Shown: positions 16,743-25,427, counted from the first letter of the stretch. The stretch is DNA of 64,000 nt from Frigoribacterium sp. ACAM 257 (GCF_007954365.1 NZ_VOLO01000001.1:62001-126000), one strand, 5' to 3'. Notes: generated from the sequence alone by a model not told the origin. Numbers and translations: made by a program.

Positions 16743-16829
16743 ATGGACGACCCTCCCTCTCACATGCCGACGCCCTTCCGCGCCCTGACACCGCACGGTG
16801 TCTCTGACGAGCGGGGAGGGGCTCAGTGA
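16743..16829 (+). CDS. Proline-rich 28-residue leader peptide
   Basis: The peptide begins MDDPPSHMPTPF and has prolines at 4, 5, 9, 11 and 17 behind two aspartates. Its TGA overlaps the GTG of the CNNM gene (GTGA), and the CNNM ribosome site (GGGGAGGG) lies inside it. A TACCAT box six bases upstream would give a leaderless transcript. The D/P-rich start recalls MgtL, the Salmonella leader that controls an Mg2+ transporter gene through ribosome behaviour at acidic and proline codons. Functional similarity is inference. Confidence 0.55.
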   Translation: MDDPPSHMPTPFRALTPHGVSDERGGAQ

Positions 16830-18229
16830 ACGAGTGGGCCATGCTCGCCGTCGGTCTGGTCCTGACCGTCGGCACCGGCTTCTTCGTGGCGTCCGAGTTC
16901 TCGCTCGTCAACCTCGACCGGAACGACCTCGAGGCCCGCCAGGCCCGGGGCGAGAAGCGCCTCGCGCCGACGATCAAGGCGCTGCGCATCACCTCGACCC
17001 ACCTCTCGGGAGCGCAGCTCGGCATCACGCTCACCACGCTGCTCACCGGCTACACCTTCGAGCCCGCGATCAGCTCGCTGCTGGCCGCGCCGCTCGGCGA
17101 CCTCGGCGTGCCCGCGGCTGTCATCCCGGGCATCGGCGCGGTGGTCGGCATCGTGATCGCGACGCTCTTCTCCATGGTCGTCGGCGAGCTCGTCCCCAAG
17201 AACTTCGCGCTCGCCCTGCCGCTCGCGACGGCCAAGTTCGTCGTGCCGTTCATGGCGACCTTCACGACCGTGTTCAAGCCGGTCATCCTGCTCTTCAACA
17301 ACACCGCCAACGCCGCGATCCGCAGGATGGGCATCGAGCCGAAGGAGGAGCTGTCCGGCTCCCGGTCGGCGGAGGAGCTCAGCTCGCTGGTGCGACGCTC
17401 GGCGCTCGAGGGCATGCTGGACGACGACCACGCGACCCTCCTGGGCCGCACCCTGCGGTTCTCCGAGCACGCGGCGGTCGACGTCATGACCCCCCGGGTC
17501 CGCATGACCACCGTCCGCTCCACGGACACGGCCGCCGACGTCGTCGAGACGGCACTGGCGAGCGGCTTCTCGCGGTTCCCGGTGATCGGCGACGACAGCG
17601 ACGACATCGTGGGCGTCGTGCACGTCAAGCAGGCGTTCGCGCTGCCCGCCGAGGAGCGGGCGTCCGTCCCGGTCGCCGGCCTCGTCTCGGACGCACGCTT
17701 CGTGCCCGAGTCGATGGGCATCGACACGCTGCTCGGCCTGCTGCGTCGCGAGGGCTTCCAGATCGCCGTCGTCGCCGACGAGTTCGGCGGCACGGCGGGC
17801 CTCGTCACCCTGGAGGACCTGGTGGAGGAGCTGGTCGGCGAGCTCGAGGACGAGCACGACCGCGCGAAGGCCGGCATCGTGCGGTCGTCGGGCACCGTCG
17901 TCTTCGACGCCGCCCTCCGCCCCGACGAGCTCTGGGACCGCGCCACGGTGCGGGTGCCCGACGACGGCGACTACGAGACCGTCGGGGGCTTCGTCGCCGA
18001 GCAGCTCGACCGTCTGCCCGAGGTGGGCGACGAGGTCGAGCTCGAGGGCGGCACGCTGCGCGTCGAGCGGGTGGTCGGGCAGAGGCTCGAGCGCCTGCGG
18101 TTCGTGCCGTCGCCGGCCGAGCTGCCGACCGCCTCCGGCGCTGCCCTGCCCGCGACGCACGGCAGCCAGCCTGCTCCCACCGACCACGACCGGGTCGTCG
18201 CCGGACTGCGAGAGGACCTGACCCGATGA
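16826..18229 (+). CDS. CNNM/CorC-type membrane protein with CBS pair
   Basis: The 467-residue protein has an N-terminal CNNM (DUF21) membrane domain (about 1-185, three to four spans, motif VVGELVPKNFAL), two CBS domains (about 205-330, motif ADEFGGTAGLVTLEDLVEEL) and a CorC/HlyC C-terminal domain (about 345-430). Family members move or sense Mg2+, or efflux it as MpfA and CNNM proteins do. It starts with a GTG overlapping a leader peptide and ends in an ATGA overlap with a second CNNM protein, so the two probably work as a pair. Confidence 0.92.
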   Translation: MNEWAMLAVGLVLTVGTGFFVASEFSLVNLDRNDLEARQARGEKRLAPTIKALRITSTHLSGAQLGITLTTLLTGYTFEPAISSLLAAPLGDLGVPAAVIPGIGAVVGIVIATLFSMVVGELVPKNFALALPLATAKFVVPFMATFTTVFKPVILLFNNTANAAIRRMGIEPKEELSGSRSAEELSSLVRRSALEGMLDDDHATLLGRTLRFSEHAAVDVMTPRVRMTTVRSTDTAADVVETALASGFSRFPVIGDDSDDIVGVVHVKQAFALPAEERASVPVAGLVSDARFVPESMGIDTLLGLLRREGFQIAVVADEFGGTAGLVTLEDLVEELVGELEDEHDRAKAGIVRSSGTVVFDAALRPDELWDRATVRVPDDGDYETVGGFVAEQLDRLPEVGDEVELEGGTLRVERVVGQRLERLRFVPSPAELPTASGAALPATHGSQPAPTDHDRVVAGLREDLTR

Positions 18230-19266
18230 ACGAGTACCTGCCCGGCATCATCTGGCTGTTCGTGCTGCTGATCGTCAACGGCTTCTTCGTCGGCGCCGAG
18301 TTCGCCGTCATCTCTGCCCGCCGCTCGCAGATCGAGCCCCGCGCCGAGGCCGGCAGCACCGCTGCGAAGAAGACGCTGTGGGCGATGGAGCACGCCACGC
18401 TCATGCTCGCGACGAGCCAGCTCGGCATCACGGTCTGCTCGCTCGTCATCCTCAACGTCTCCGAGCCGGCGATCCACCACCTGCTCGAGATCCCGCTGGC
18501 CGCGACGCCCCTGACGCCCGAGGCCATCGGCGTCGTCGCGTTCGTCATCGCGCTGGTGCTGGTCACCTTCCTGCACGTGGTGGTGGGCGAGATGATCCCC
18601 AAGAACCTGTCGTTCTCGGTGCCCGACAAGGCGGCTCTGCTGCTCGCGCCTCCGCTGGTGTTCGTCGCGACCGTGTTCAAGCCCGTCATCTGGTCGCTGA
18701 ACGGCATCGCGAACGCGGTGCTGCGCCTGTTCCGCGTCGAGCCGAAGGACGAGGCGACGAGCACCTACACGCTCGACGAGGTCGCCACCATCGTGCAGCA
18801 GTCGACCCGCGAGGGCGTGCTGTCGGACGCGTCGGGCACGCTGTCGGCGGCGTTCGAGTTCACCACGCGCAAGGTGCGGGACGTCGAGGTGCCGGTGGCC
18901 GAGATGGTCCGGCTCACGCCCCACGCCACCCCGCGCGACGTGCAGCTCGCCGTCGCGGAGCACGGCTACTCGCGCTACGTGCTGACCGACGGCGACGGCC
19001 AGCCGACCGGCTACCTGCACCTCAAGGACGTCATGGACCTGACGTCGGCCGAGGCGCTCGACGTGCCCGTGCCGGCGAAGCGGGTCCGGCGCCTCGGCGC
19101 GGTGCCCCACGACGCCGATCTCGAGGACGCACTGGCGTCGATGCGCCGCAGCGGCGCCCACGTGGCCCGAGCCGTCTCGGTGATGGGCGAGACGACCGGC
19201 GTGCTGTTCCTGGAGGACATCATCGAGGAGCTGGTGGGCGAGGTCGACGACGCGACGACCGTCTAG
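18226..19266 (+). CDS. Second CNNM/CorC-type membrane protein
   Basis: The 346-residue protein has the CNNM membrane domain (motif VVVGEMIPKNLSF) and two CBS domains (late motif GVLFLEDIIEELVGEV) but ends before any CorC/HlyC C-terminal domain, unlike its upstream partner. The ATG overlaps the partner's TGA. Pairs of long and short CNNM proteins are common in actinobacterial operons and suggest a hetero-oligomer for Mg2+ or Co2+ handling; this last point is inference. Confidence 0.92.
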   Translation: MNEYLPGIIWLFVLLIVNGFFVGAEFAVISARRSQIEPRAEAGSTAAKKTLWAMEHATLMLATSQLGITVCSLVILNVSEPAIHHLLEIPLAATPLTPEAIGVVAFVIALVLVTFLHVVVGEMIPKNLSFSVPDKAALLLAPPLVFVATVFKPVIWSLNGIANAVLRLFRVEPKDEATSTYTLDEVATIVQQSTREGVLSDASGTLSAAFEFTTRKVRDVEVPVAEMVRLTPHATPRDVQLAVAEHGYSRYVLTDGDGQPTGYLHLKDVMDLTSAEALDVPVPAKRVRRLGAVPHDADLEDALASMRRSGAHVARAVSVMGETTGVLFLEDIIEELVGEVDDATTV

Positions 19267-19294
19267 TCGCCGAGCGCTCGACGGCGGTCTCCGG

Positions 19295-19969
19295 TCAGCT
19301 CGAGCGCTCGGGCGAGAGCGGCCTCTCGCCGGGGAGCTCGTGCACGGCCTCGGCGGCGAGCTCGGCCCTGATCGGGTCGCGGTCGCGCGTCGCCTGCTCG
19401 AGGGCGACGAGCGCGGCGCCCATCTCGCTCCAGTTCAGCACCTGGACGATGTTCGGCACGCGCAGCGAGTACGCGAGGCCGTCCGTGACGTCGCGGCAGA
19501 CCTTCTGGAGCGCGCTGTTGCCGCAGTGCTCGACGTAGGTGTCGAAGAGGGCGACGGCGTGGGCGTTGAGGGCCGGGCCGTCTTCTCGCTCGATGTCGCC
19601 GACGCAGACCGCGACGGCCGAGCTGATCTGCGTCACGACGGCCTGGGGGAGGCGCGGCACGGCCAGGCGGACGGCCCCGCCGAACAGCACGCCCAGGGTC
19701 TGGACGGCCTCGACGGCCTGGCCGGCGTCCGGAGTCGCCACCCGCGTCCAGCGGTTCGGCGCCATCTCGACCAGCCCGGCACGGACGAGGTCGCTCAGCG
19801 CCTCGCGGATCGGGGTGCGCGACACCTGCAGCCAGGCGACGAGCTCGTCGTCGTGCAGTCGCTCGCCGGGCTCGAGCGTGCCGTCGAGGATGGCCTCTCG
19901 GAGGCGGCTCCGCACGGTGTCGCGCAGCAGCTGCCGCTCGGTCGTGGGGGCAGAGGTGGGGACGGGCAC
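19295..19969 (-). CDS. GntR-family regulator, FCD subfamily
   Basis: The 224-residue protein has a winged helix at 14-75 (RLREAILDGTLEPGERLHDD and VSRTPIREALSDLVRAGLVE) and an all-helical FCD effector domain after it. The metal-binding residues usual in FCD domains are only partly visible. It is divergent from the SMR pump pair, 137 bases away, and could be their local repressor. The GTG start puts the HTH near the N terminus as expected. Confidence 0.88.
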   Translation of the reverse strand: MPVPTSAPTTERQLLRDTVRSRLREAILDGTLEPGERLHDDELVAWLQVSRTPIREALSDLVRAGLVEMAPNRWTRVATPDAGQAVEAVQTLGVLFGGAVRLAVPRLPQAVVTQISSAVAVCVGDIEREDGPALNAHAVALFDTYVEHCGNSALQKVCRDVTDGLAYSLRVPNIVQVLNWSEMGAALVALEQATRDRDPIRAELAAEAVHELPGERPLSPERSS

Positions 19970-20093
19970 AGGAGTCTCCGATCGTGGGCGGGCAGGGGCG
20001 AGGCCCCGTGACCGAGGATACCGGGGAAATGTCCCGTGTGGCGGGTGATGCGCCGGAGTTGATGTACCGGCCCCCGACGTGGCCGGCCGTCCG

Positions 20094-20099
20094 TAGACT
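20094..20099 (+). promoter_or_regulatory. -10 box of leaderless SMR operon
   Basis: TAGACT ends seven bases before the GTG of the first SMR gene, consistent with a leaderless transcript. Confidence 0.55.
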
Positions 20100-20106
20100 C
20101 GCCGTC

Positions 20107-20469
20107 GTGACCTCCCTCGCGACCTGGCTGTGGCTGGCGGGCGCGATCGTGGTCGAGGTCACCGCCTCCTTGTCCCTGCAGGCCGCCGTCGAGAGCCCCG
20201 GCTGGTACGCCCTCGTCGTCGCCGGCTACCTGACCGCCTTCGTCTGCTTGTCCAGGGTGCTGCGGGGCGGCATGGCGATCGGCGTCGCCTACGGCATCTG
20301 GGGAGCCTCGGGCGTCGCGCTCACCGCGGTCATGGCGGCCGTGCTCTTCGGGCAGTCGCTGACCGGCGTGACGGTCGTCGGGCTCGTGCTCGTGATCGCG
20401 GGGGTGCTGCTCGTCGAGCTCGGCTCGCAGCGGGCCCACGCCGCCCGGGCGCGCGGGGACGCCGCCTGA
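20107..20469 (+). CDS. SMR-family efflux subunit A
   Basis: The 120-residue protein has four membrane helices. The membrane-buried glutamate of the family is Glu17 (GAIVVEVTAS) and the YGIWGASG motif of helix 3 is present. It should exchange protons for a cationic drug, quaternary amine or guanidinium-type substrate. The C-terminal tail is basic and Ala-rich, longer than in EmrE. The stop overlaps the next SMR gene (TGATG), as in known heterodimeric SMR pairs. Confidence 0.92.
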   Translation: MTSLATWLWLAGAIVVEVTASLSLQAAVESPGWYALVVAGYLTAFVCLSRVLRGGMAIGVAYGIWGASGVALTAVMAAVLFGQSLTGVTVVGLVLVIAGVLLVELGSQRAHAARARGDAA

Positions 20470-20783
20470 TGGGCTGGCTGCTGCTCGCGATCGCGATCGT
20501 CTGCGAGGTCGGCGCGACGATCAGCCTCAAGCTCGCCACGGACGGCCGGAGGCGCTGGTACGCGCCCGTGGCCGTCGGCTACGTCACGGCGTTCTCGCTG
20601 CTGGCCGGGGCCCTCGCCCTCGGGCTGCCGATCGGCGTCGCCTACGGGGTCTGGGCAGCGACCGGCGTCGCCCTGACCGCCGTGCTCGGACGCCTGCTCT
20701 TCAAGGACCCGCTGACGCTCACCATGGCCGTCGGCATCGTCCTCATCGTCGCGGGCGTCGTCCTGATCGAGGTCGGGCACTAG
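20469..20783 (+). CDS. SMR-family efflux subunit B
   Basis: The 104-residue, four-helix protein has the buried glutamate at Glu13 (IAIVCEVGAT) and YGVWAATG in helix 3. It overlaps its partner by one base and probably pairs with it, the two subunits taking opposite orientations in the membrane. No guanidine-type riboswitch consensus is seen upstream of the pair, so substrate class stays open. Confidence 0.92.
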   Translation: MGWLLLAIAIVCEVGATISLKLATDGRRRWYAPVAVGYVTAFSLLAGALALGLPIGVAYGVWAATGVALTAVLGRLLFKDPLTLTMAVGIVLIVAGVVLIEVGH

Positions 20784-20809
20784 TCCCGACGCGCGGCGTG
20801 CCCCGGACG

Positions 20810-20850
20810 CACGAGACCCGCCCGGCCCCGAGGGGCGGGCGGGTCTCGTG
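20810..20850. terminator. Bidirectional terminator hairpin
   Basis: CACGAGACCCGCCCG (20810-20824) pairs perfectly with 20836-20850 around an 11-base loop that itself can pair (GCCCC/GGGG). It lies between the convergent SMR and glpD genes. Confidence 0.8.
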
Positions 20851-20867
20851 ACCGCAGGAGGCGCCTC

Positions 20868-22625
20868 CTACGAGGCGGGCGTGGTCACGACGGGCGTGCC
20901 GGCCGGCACGTGCTGCGACGACACCTCGACGCCGTGCGAGGTGCGCAGCACGTCGAGGGTGGCCTCGATCTCGGCCTCGCGCTCGTCGGCCGTCCAGCCG
21001 AGGCTCGACGCCAGGACGTCGGCGATCTCGCTGAGCAGCTCGATCGTGACGCCGCCGACGAAGGCCAGGTTCGTGCGACGCAGGACGACGTCGGCGAGGT
21101 GCACCGCGTCCTCGTGATCGGCGAAGTAGGCGATCTCGGCCGTGGTGAGGCTCGGGTCGCTCGCCAGTGCCTCGGACGGCTGGTCGAGCAGCACCTCGAT
21201 GACGCTCTCGGCACGCGTGCCGTAGCGGGTGAGGAGGCGGTCGACGTGCTCGCTGCTGAGGCCGTCGGCGTGCGCCGCGACCCAGGTGGTGCGGGCCGCG
21301 TCGGTGGTCGGGAAGTCCTTGCCGCCGCCGATCGCCATGCCCGTCGTGTCGACCGTGCGGGTCACGCCGAGACGGTTCGTCGCCTCGGTCGACAAGTGGG
21401 CCGAGAGCGCGCGGAAGGTCGTCCACTTGCCGCCCACGAGGCTGAGCACCTTGCTGGTCGGCAGCTCGGCGACCTCGGTCTCGACGATGCGGTAGTCGCG
21501 CGACACGAAGCCCGCGGCGAGGTCGTCGTGCTTCGGCAGCGGGCGGACGCCCGAGTAGCGGTAGACGATGTGGTCGCGCGTGATCTCGATGTCGGGGTAG
21601 ACGTGCTTGACGAGGTCGAAGAAGTAGTCCACCTCCTCCTCGGTGCAGACCGCGGGCTCGGCCATGTCGGCCTCGAGGTCGGTCGTGCCGATCAGCACGC
21701 GGCCCTTCAGCGGGTAGATCAGCACGATGCGGCCGTCGTTGTTCTCGAAGAAGATCTCGCGACCGTTCGTCGCCTCGAGCAGCTCGGGGCTGTCGACGAC
21801 GATGTGCGAGCCCTTGGTGCCGCCCATGTACTGCGACTCGGCGCCGAGCGCCGCGTTCGTCAGGTCGGTCCAGGGGCCGGAGGCGTTGACGACCACGTCG
21901 GCCGTCACGGTGAACTCCGTGCCGGTGACGACGTCGCGCAGCACGACCCCGCCGTCGGCGGTGCCGGCGGCCTCGAGGTAGTTCGCGCTGCGGGCGTGGT
22001 CGCCGGCGGCGAGGCCGTCCTTGAGAACGTCGAGCGCGAGGCGCTCGGGCTCGTGCACGGAGGCGTCGTAGTAGGTGCCCGTGTACTTCAGGTCCTTGTT
22101 CAGGTGCGGCATCTCGGCCAGCGCGGCCTTGCGGCCGAGGAACTTGTGGCGGGGCACGGAGCCGCCGTCGCGCGAGAACGAGTCGTACATCGTCATGCCG
22201 ACCTTGATGAGGAGCGCGCCGCGCTCCTTCGTGCTGCGCTGCTTGTGCGTGAGCATGCGGAGCGGGGCGTTCAGGATGCCGGAGAACGTCGAGAAGATCG
22301 GCATCGTCGTCTGCAGCGGCTTGACGTAGTGGGGGGCGATCTTGAGGAGGCCGTTGCGCTCCTCCACGCTCTCGCGGACGAGGCGGAACTCGCCGTTCTC
22401 GAGGTAGCGGATGCCGCCGTGGATCATGTGCGACGAGGCAGCCGAGGCGCCCGACGCGTAGTCGGCACGCTCGACGAGGACGACGTCGACGCCCTGGAGG
22501 GCGAGGTCGCGGAACGTGGCGATGCCGTTGATGCCCCCTCCGACGACGAGCACCTGGGCGTGGGGGCGGTCGGCGATGCGCGACACGTTGGCGCGCATCG
22601 TCCCTGTCTTCTTCGACTCGGTCAC
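20868..22625 (-). CDS. glpD: Aerobic glycerol-3-phosphate dehydrogenase
   Basis: The 585-residue flavoprotein oxidises glycerol 3-phosphate to dihydroxyacetone phosphate at the membrane and passes electrons to quinone. The FAD dinucleotide motif VVGGGINGIAT lies at 27-37, and GGIRYLE, KGSHIVV, GTTDLE and GGKWTTFR are family signatures. I choose the GTG at 22625, which overlaps the TGA of a 25-codon upstream frame and follows GGGAAAGAAG; an ATG at 22598 is possible. A SorC regulator lies divergently upstream. Confidence 0.95.
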   Translation of the reverse strand: MTESKKTGTMRANVSRIADRPHAQVLVVGGGINGIATFRDLALQGVDVVLVERADYASGASAASSHMIHGGIRYLENGEFRLVRESVEERNGLLKIAPHYVKPLQTTMPIFSTFSGILNAPLRMLTHKQRSTKERGALLIKVGMTMYDSFSRDGGSVPRHKFLGRKAALAEMPHLNKDLKYTGTYYDASVHEPERLALDVLKDGLAAGDHARSANYLEAAGTADGGVVLRDVVTGTEFTVTADVVVNASGPWTDLTNAALGAESQYMGGTKGSHIVVDSPELLEATNGREIFFENNDGRIVLIYPLKGRVLIGTTDLEADMAEPAVCTEEEVDYFFDLVKHVYPDIEITRDHIVYRYSGVRPLPKHDDLAAGFVSRDYRIVETEVAELPTSKVLSLVGGKWTTFRALSAHLSTEATNRLGVTRTVDTTGMAIGGGKDFPTTDAARTTWVAAHADGLSSEHVDRLLTRYGTRAESVIEVLLDQPSEALASDPSLTTAEIAYFADHEDAVHLADVVLRRTNLAFVGGVTIELLSEIADVLASSLGWTADEREAEIEATLDVLRTSHGVEVSSQHVPAGTPVVTTPAS

Positions 22626-22699
22626 AGTGGAGCTTCTTTCCCGTTGCGTTCGGTGAGCGGTGGGGTCGTGCGCCGGTTGCTCTGGCCGGTAGTGTCCAT
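22622..22699 (-). CDS. Possible 25-residue leader peptide before glpD
   Basis: The frame starts with ATG after a strong AGGAGGGG site, reads MDTTGQSNRRTTPPLTERNG and five more residues, and ends in a TGA overlapping the glpD GTG. The strong ribosome site with nothing else to serve makes translation likely. It may couple ribosomes to glpD or sense an amino-acid state. Confidence 0.5.
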   Translation of the reverse strand: MDTTGQSNRRTTPPLTERNGKEAPL

Positions 22700-22729
22700 G
22701 ATCGACCCCTCCTGACGAGGGTGCAACGT

Positions 22730-22741
22730 ATCTGCACAGAT
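22730..22741. promoter_or_regulatory. Inverted repeat in the glpD/SorC spacer
   Basis: ATCTGCACAGAT, with GTGCA and TGCAC just outside at 22721-22725 and 22743-22747, lies directly before the ribosome site of the SorC gene. It is a reasonable binding site for that regulator. Confidence 0.5.
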
Positions 22742-22757
22742 GTGCACGGAGGTGCCC

Positions 22758-23720
22758 ATGGCCGAGGCGACGACGTCCGAGAAGACCCACGACGCGCTCC
22801 GTGCGGCGCACCTGTACTACATGCAGGACCTGACGATGGAGGCGATCGCCTCGGAGCTGAACACGTCCCGCTCGTCGGTCTCGCGCCTCCTCAAGGCCGC
22901 TCGCGAGACTGGTCTCGTCGAGATCCAGATCAAGTCGCCGCTCGACCAGGCGACCCGGTCGGCCGCCGCGCTGCACGACCGGTTCGGCGTCGTCGCGCAC
23001 GTCGTGCCCGTGCCCGACCAGATCAGCGACATCGACCGGCTCGAGCGGGTCGCCCTGTCGGCGGCCCGCACCATCACGCCCTACGTCGACTCGAACATGG
23101 TGGTCGGCGTCGCGTGGGGGGCGACCCTCAGCGCCGTCAGCCGGTCGTTGGTGCCCCGGGCGACGCACAACTCCGTCGTCGTGCAGCTCAACGGCGCCGC
23201 GAACACGCGCACGACGGGCATCGAGTACGCGAGCGAGATCCTCCGGCGCTTCGGCGCGGCGTACTCGGCGGCCGTGCAGCAGTTCCCGGTGCCCGCGTTC
23301 TTCGACGACCCCGCCACCAAGCGGGCGCTCTGGCGCGAGAGCAGCACCAAGCGGGTGCTCGAGCTGCAGGCCTCGATGGACCTGGTCGTCTTCGGCGTCG
23401 GCTCCCGCGACGCCCGCGTGCCGAGCCACGTGTGGTCGGGAGGCTACCTCGAGAAGAGCGACCAGCTGAGCCTCGACCGCGACGGCGTCGTCGGCGACGT
23501 CGCGACGGTGTTCTACCGCGAGGACGGCTCGTCGGCCGACATCGCGATGAACGCGCGCGGCACGGGCCCGGACCTCGAGACCATCCGGCGTGCGCCGCGA
23601 CGGGTCTGCATCGTGGCGGGCGAGGCCAAGGTCGCCGGCGTGCGCGGCGCCCTCGCCGCGGGGCTCGCCACCGACCTGATCCTCGACGAGGGGACCGCGC
23701 GGGCGCTGCTCGCGAGCTGA
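22758..23720 (+). CDS. SorC-family sugar-binding transcriptional regulator
   Basis: The 320-residue protein has an N-terminal helix-turn-helix (LTMEAIASELNTSRSSVSRL, about 25-45) and a sugar-phosphate-isomerase-like effector domain (about 70-320) as in SorC and DeoR-type regulators. The ATG at 22758 is chosen for the ACGGAGGT site five bases before it. It is divergent from glpD, so a triose or glycerol phosphate is a sensible effector guess, not shown by sequence. Confidence 0.9.
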   Translation: MAEATTSEKTHDALRAAHLYYMQDLTMEAIASELNTSRSSVSRLLKAARETGLVEIQIKSPLDQATRSAAALHDRFGVVAHVVPVPDQISDIDRLERVALSAARTITPYVDSNMVVGVAWGATLSAVSRSLVPRATHNSVVVQLNGAANTRTTGIEYASEILRRFGAAYSAAVQQFPVPAFFDDPATKRALWRESSTKRVLELQASMDLVVFGVGSRDARVPSHVWSGGYLEKSDQLSLDRDGVVGDVATVFYREDGSSADIAMNARGTGPDLETIRRAPRRVCIVAGEAKVAGVRGALAAGLATDLILDEGTARALLAS

Positions 23721-23826
23721 GCCGCAGGCTGGGGGACAGCCTCCCGAACGCCCCTCCAGCCCCGCGGCGTAGACCGGTGGGCGACATCGATCGGCCCGCC
23801 CCGCGGGCCCGGAGGAGGAGAGCCCC

Positions 23827-24405
23827 ATGGCCACCACCGATCTGACCGGACGACGCGTGCTCGCGGTCGTCACCAACTACGGCGTCGAGCAGGACGAGCT
23901 CGTCGTCCCTGCCCGCGCCCTGCGCGAGGCCGGCGCGACCGTCGTCGTCGCCGCGCAGTCGACCGAGCCGATCCAGACGCTCGTCGGCGACAAGGACCCC
24001 GGCGAGACCGTGCGCCCCGACACCACCATCGACGAGGCCGACGCGGCCGACTTCGACCTGCTGCTCGTGCCCGGCGGCACCATCAACGCCGACACGATCC
24101 GCCAGGACGACGGCGCGGTCTCGGTGCTCAAGGCCTTCGCGTCGGCCGGCAAGCCCGTCGCCGCCATCTGCCACGGCCCCTGGCTGCTCGTGGAGGCGGA
24201 CCTCCTGAAGGGCAAGGAGCTCACCTCCTTCGCCTCTCTCGAGACCGATGTGAGGAACGCCGGAGGCGCCTGGGTCGACCGCTCGGTCGTCACCGACGTC
24301 GAGGGCGGCTTCACCCTCGTCACGTCGCGCGACCCCGACGACCTCGACGACTTCGTCGGCGCCGTCAAGGACGCCCTCGTGACCGCGGGCGGCGAGCAGG
24401 GCTGA
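23827..24405 (+). CDS. DJ-1/PfpI-family protein
   Basis: The 192-residue protein has the class I amidotransferase-like fold of the PfpI/YhbO group. The nucleophile elbow AICHGPW carries Cys115 with His116 beside it, and an early glutamate (VEQDELVVP) should complete the site. Relatives act as glyoxalase III or protect proteins and DNA from glyoxal damage; some were called proteases. A GGAGGAGGAGAG site precedes the ATG. A strong terminator follows. Confidence 0.9.
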   Translation: MATTDLTGRRVLAVVTNYGVEQDELVVPARALREAGATVVVAAQSTEPIQTLVGDKDPGETVRPDTTIDEADAADFDLLLVPGGTINADTIRQDDGAVSVLKAFASAGKPVAAICHGPWLLVEADLLKGKELTSFASLETDVRNAGGAWVDRSVVTDVEGGFTLVTSRDPDDLDDFVGAVKDALVTAGGEQG

Positions 24406-24434
24406 CGGCTCGCCGCGCCCGGCGCGGCGCTCTC

Positions 24435-24487
24435 GACCCGGTGCCGGGACCGACGATTCGTCGCGGTCCCGGCACCGGGTCTTTAAT
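24435..24487 (+). terminator. Intrinsic terminator
   Basis: A 17-base arm GACCCGGTGCCGGGACC (24435-24451) pairs perfectly with 24465-24481, and the loop itself pairs (GACGA/TCGTC). TTTAAT follows. It ends the DJ-1/PfpI gene. Confidence 0.85.
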
Positions 24488-24499
24488 CAGGGAGGCGCC

Positions 24500-25288
24500 G
24501 TGTCAGGACGGCCCGGTCGACGAGGAGCAGGTCATGGCAGCGGCAGCAGCACAGGCGGCAGCAGCACCGGCGACGACAGCACCGGCGACGACGGCGGGGC
24601 AGGCGTCGTGAGGTGGCGCAGCACCCGCGGCAGCGCCGGCCCCGCGAGCCCGGACCCGGCGCCCGTCGACCCTGCGGCGCTCGAGCGCTCGGTCGTCGAG
24701 GGGCTGCTCATCGCTCGCGCCGCCGCGGTCGTGTCGGTCGCCAACCGCATCGTCGTCCGGGCGCTGCGCGACGACGCCGTGTTCGAGCACGACGAGACCG
24801 CCGCCTCCGTCCGCCGCACGCTGCACCGGCTCGCCGAGGAGCAGCGCTACCAGAACCGTCGCATCGGGGAAGCGCGCCAGAAGGCACTCCGGTCCAAGGG
24901 CCGCTCCCGGCACCAGCACGACTACCGCAAGGGCGACGACCAGACCCTGTGGTTCCGCGAGAAGACCTACACGGCCGTCGCCGACCGGCTGGACGCCCTG
25001 CGCGACGATGCCGAGTACGTGGACGACATCGTCCAGACGGCGGTCGCGCGGGCGTGGGGCGACGTCGGCGCGGCCGTCGTCACCCGGGTGCGGGCCGCCT
25101 CCGTCGTGGTCGACGCCGCCTACGGCGAGGCCAGGGCCGAACGGCTCGCCGGGCTGGACGACGACCTCGCCGAGCTCCGGGCCCGGGCGGCCTCCCGGCC
25201 TGCTGCGCCCACCGGCCCCGGCCCCGGCCCCGGCACCGGCCCCGGCACCGGCCCTGCGTCCCCGGCCGATCCCCACCCTGTCCCCTGA
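24500..25288 (+). CDS. Protein of unknown function with low-complexity ends
   Basis: The 262-residue protein has a Gly/Ser/Asp-rich start and a Gly/Pro/Thr-rich end, both made of short DNA repeats, around a helical core (about 50-220). The core contains a basic patch RYQNRRIGEARQKALRSKGR that looks able to bind nucleic acid or another acidic partner. I do not recognise a family. The GTG at 24500 has a GGGAGG site; a GTG at 24608 would remove most of the low-complexity head. Confidence 0.65.
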   Translation: MSGRPGRRGAGHGSGSSTGGSSTGDDSTGDDGGAGVVRWRSTRGSAGPASPDPAPVDPAALERSVVEGLLIARAAAVVSVANRIVVRALRDDAVFEHDETAASVRRTLHRLAEEQRYQNRRIGEARQKALRSKGRSRHQHDYRKGDDQTLWFREKTYTAVADRLDALRDDAEYVDDIVQTAVARAWGDVGAAVVTRVRAASVVVDAAYGEARAERLAGLDDDLAELRARAASRPAAPTGPGPGPGTGPGTGPASPADPHPVP

Positions 25289-25427
25289 CGGGGTCGGCCC
25301 CGCCCCGAGCGGGGGCTTGTCCGGGGGCCGCCGGCACGAGCATCATCGACTCACCCACTCGTCACGCCCCGGCGTCCACCGCCAGGGCTCCCTCGATCAC
25401 GCCCGTCGACCGGGTCGGAGCACCCGC

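Noticed and set aside
19970-20106. Guanidine riboswitch before the SMR pair
   Set aside because: No match by eye to ykkC, mini-ykkC or ykkC-III consensus; the gene seems leaderless.
20743-22737. Very long Arg-rich open frames antisense to or in other frames of real genes (here over glpD, similarly across most of the window)
   Set aside because: They result from the lack of stop codons in GC-rich DNA; their composition is Arg/Pro/Ala-rich without domains, and a well-supported gene occupies the same bases.
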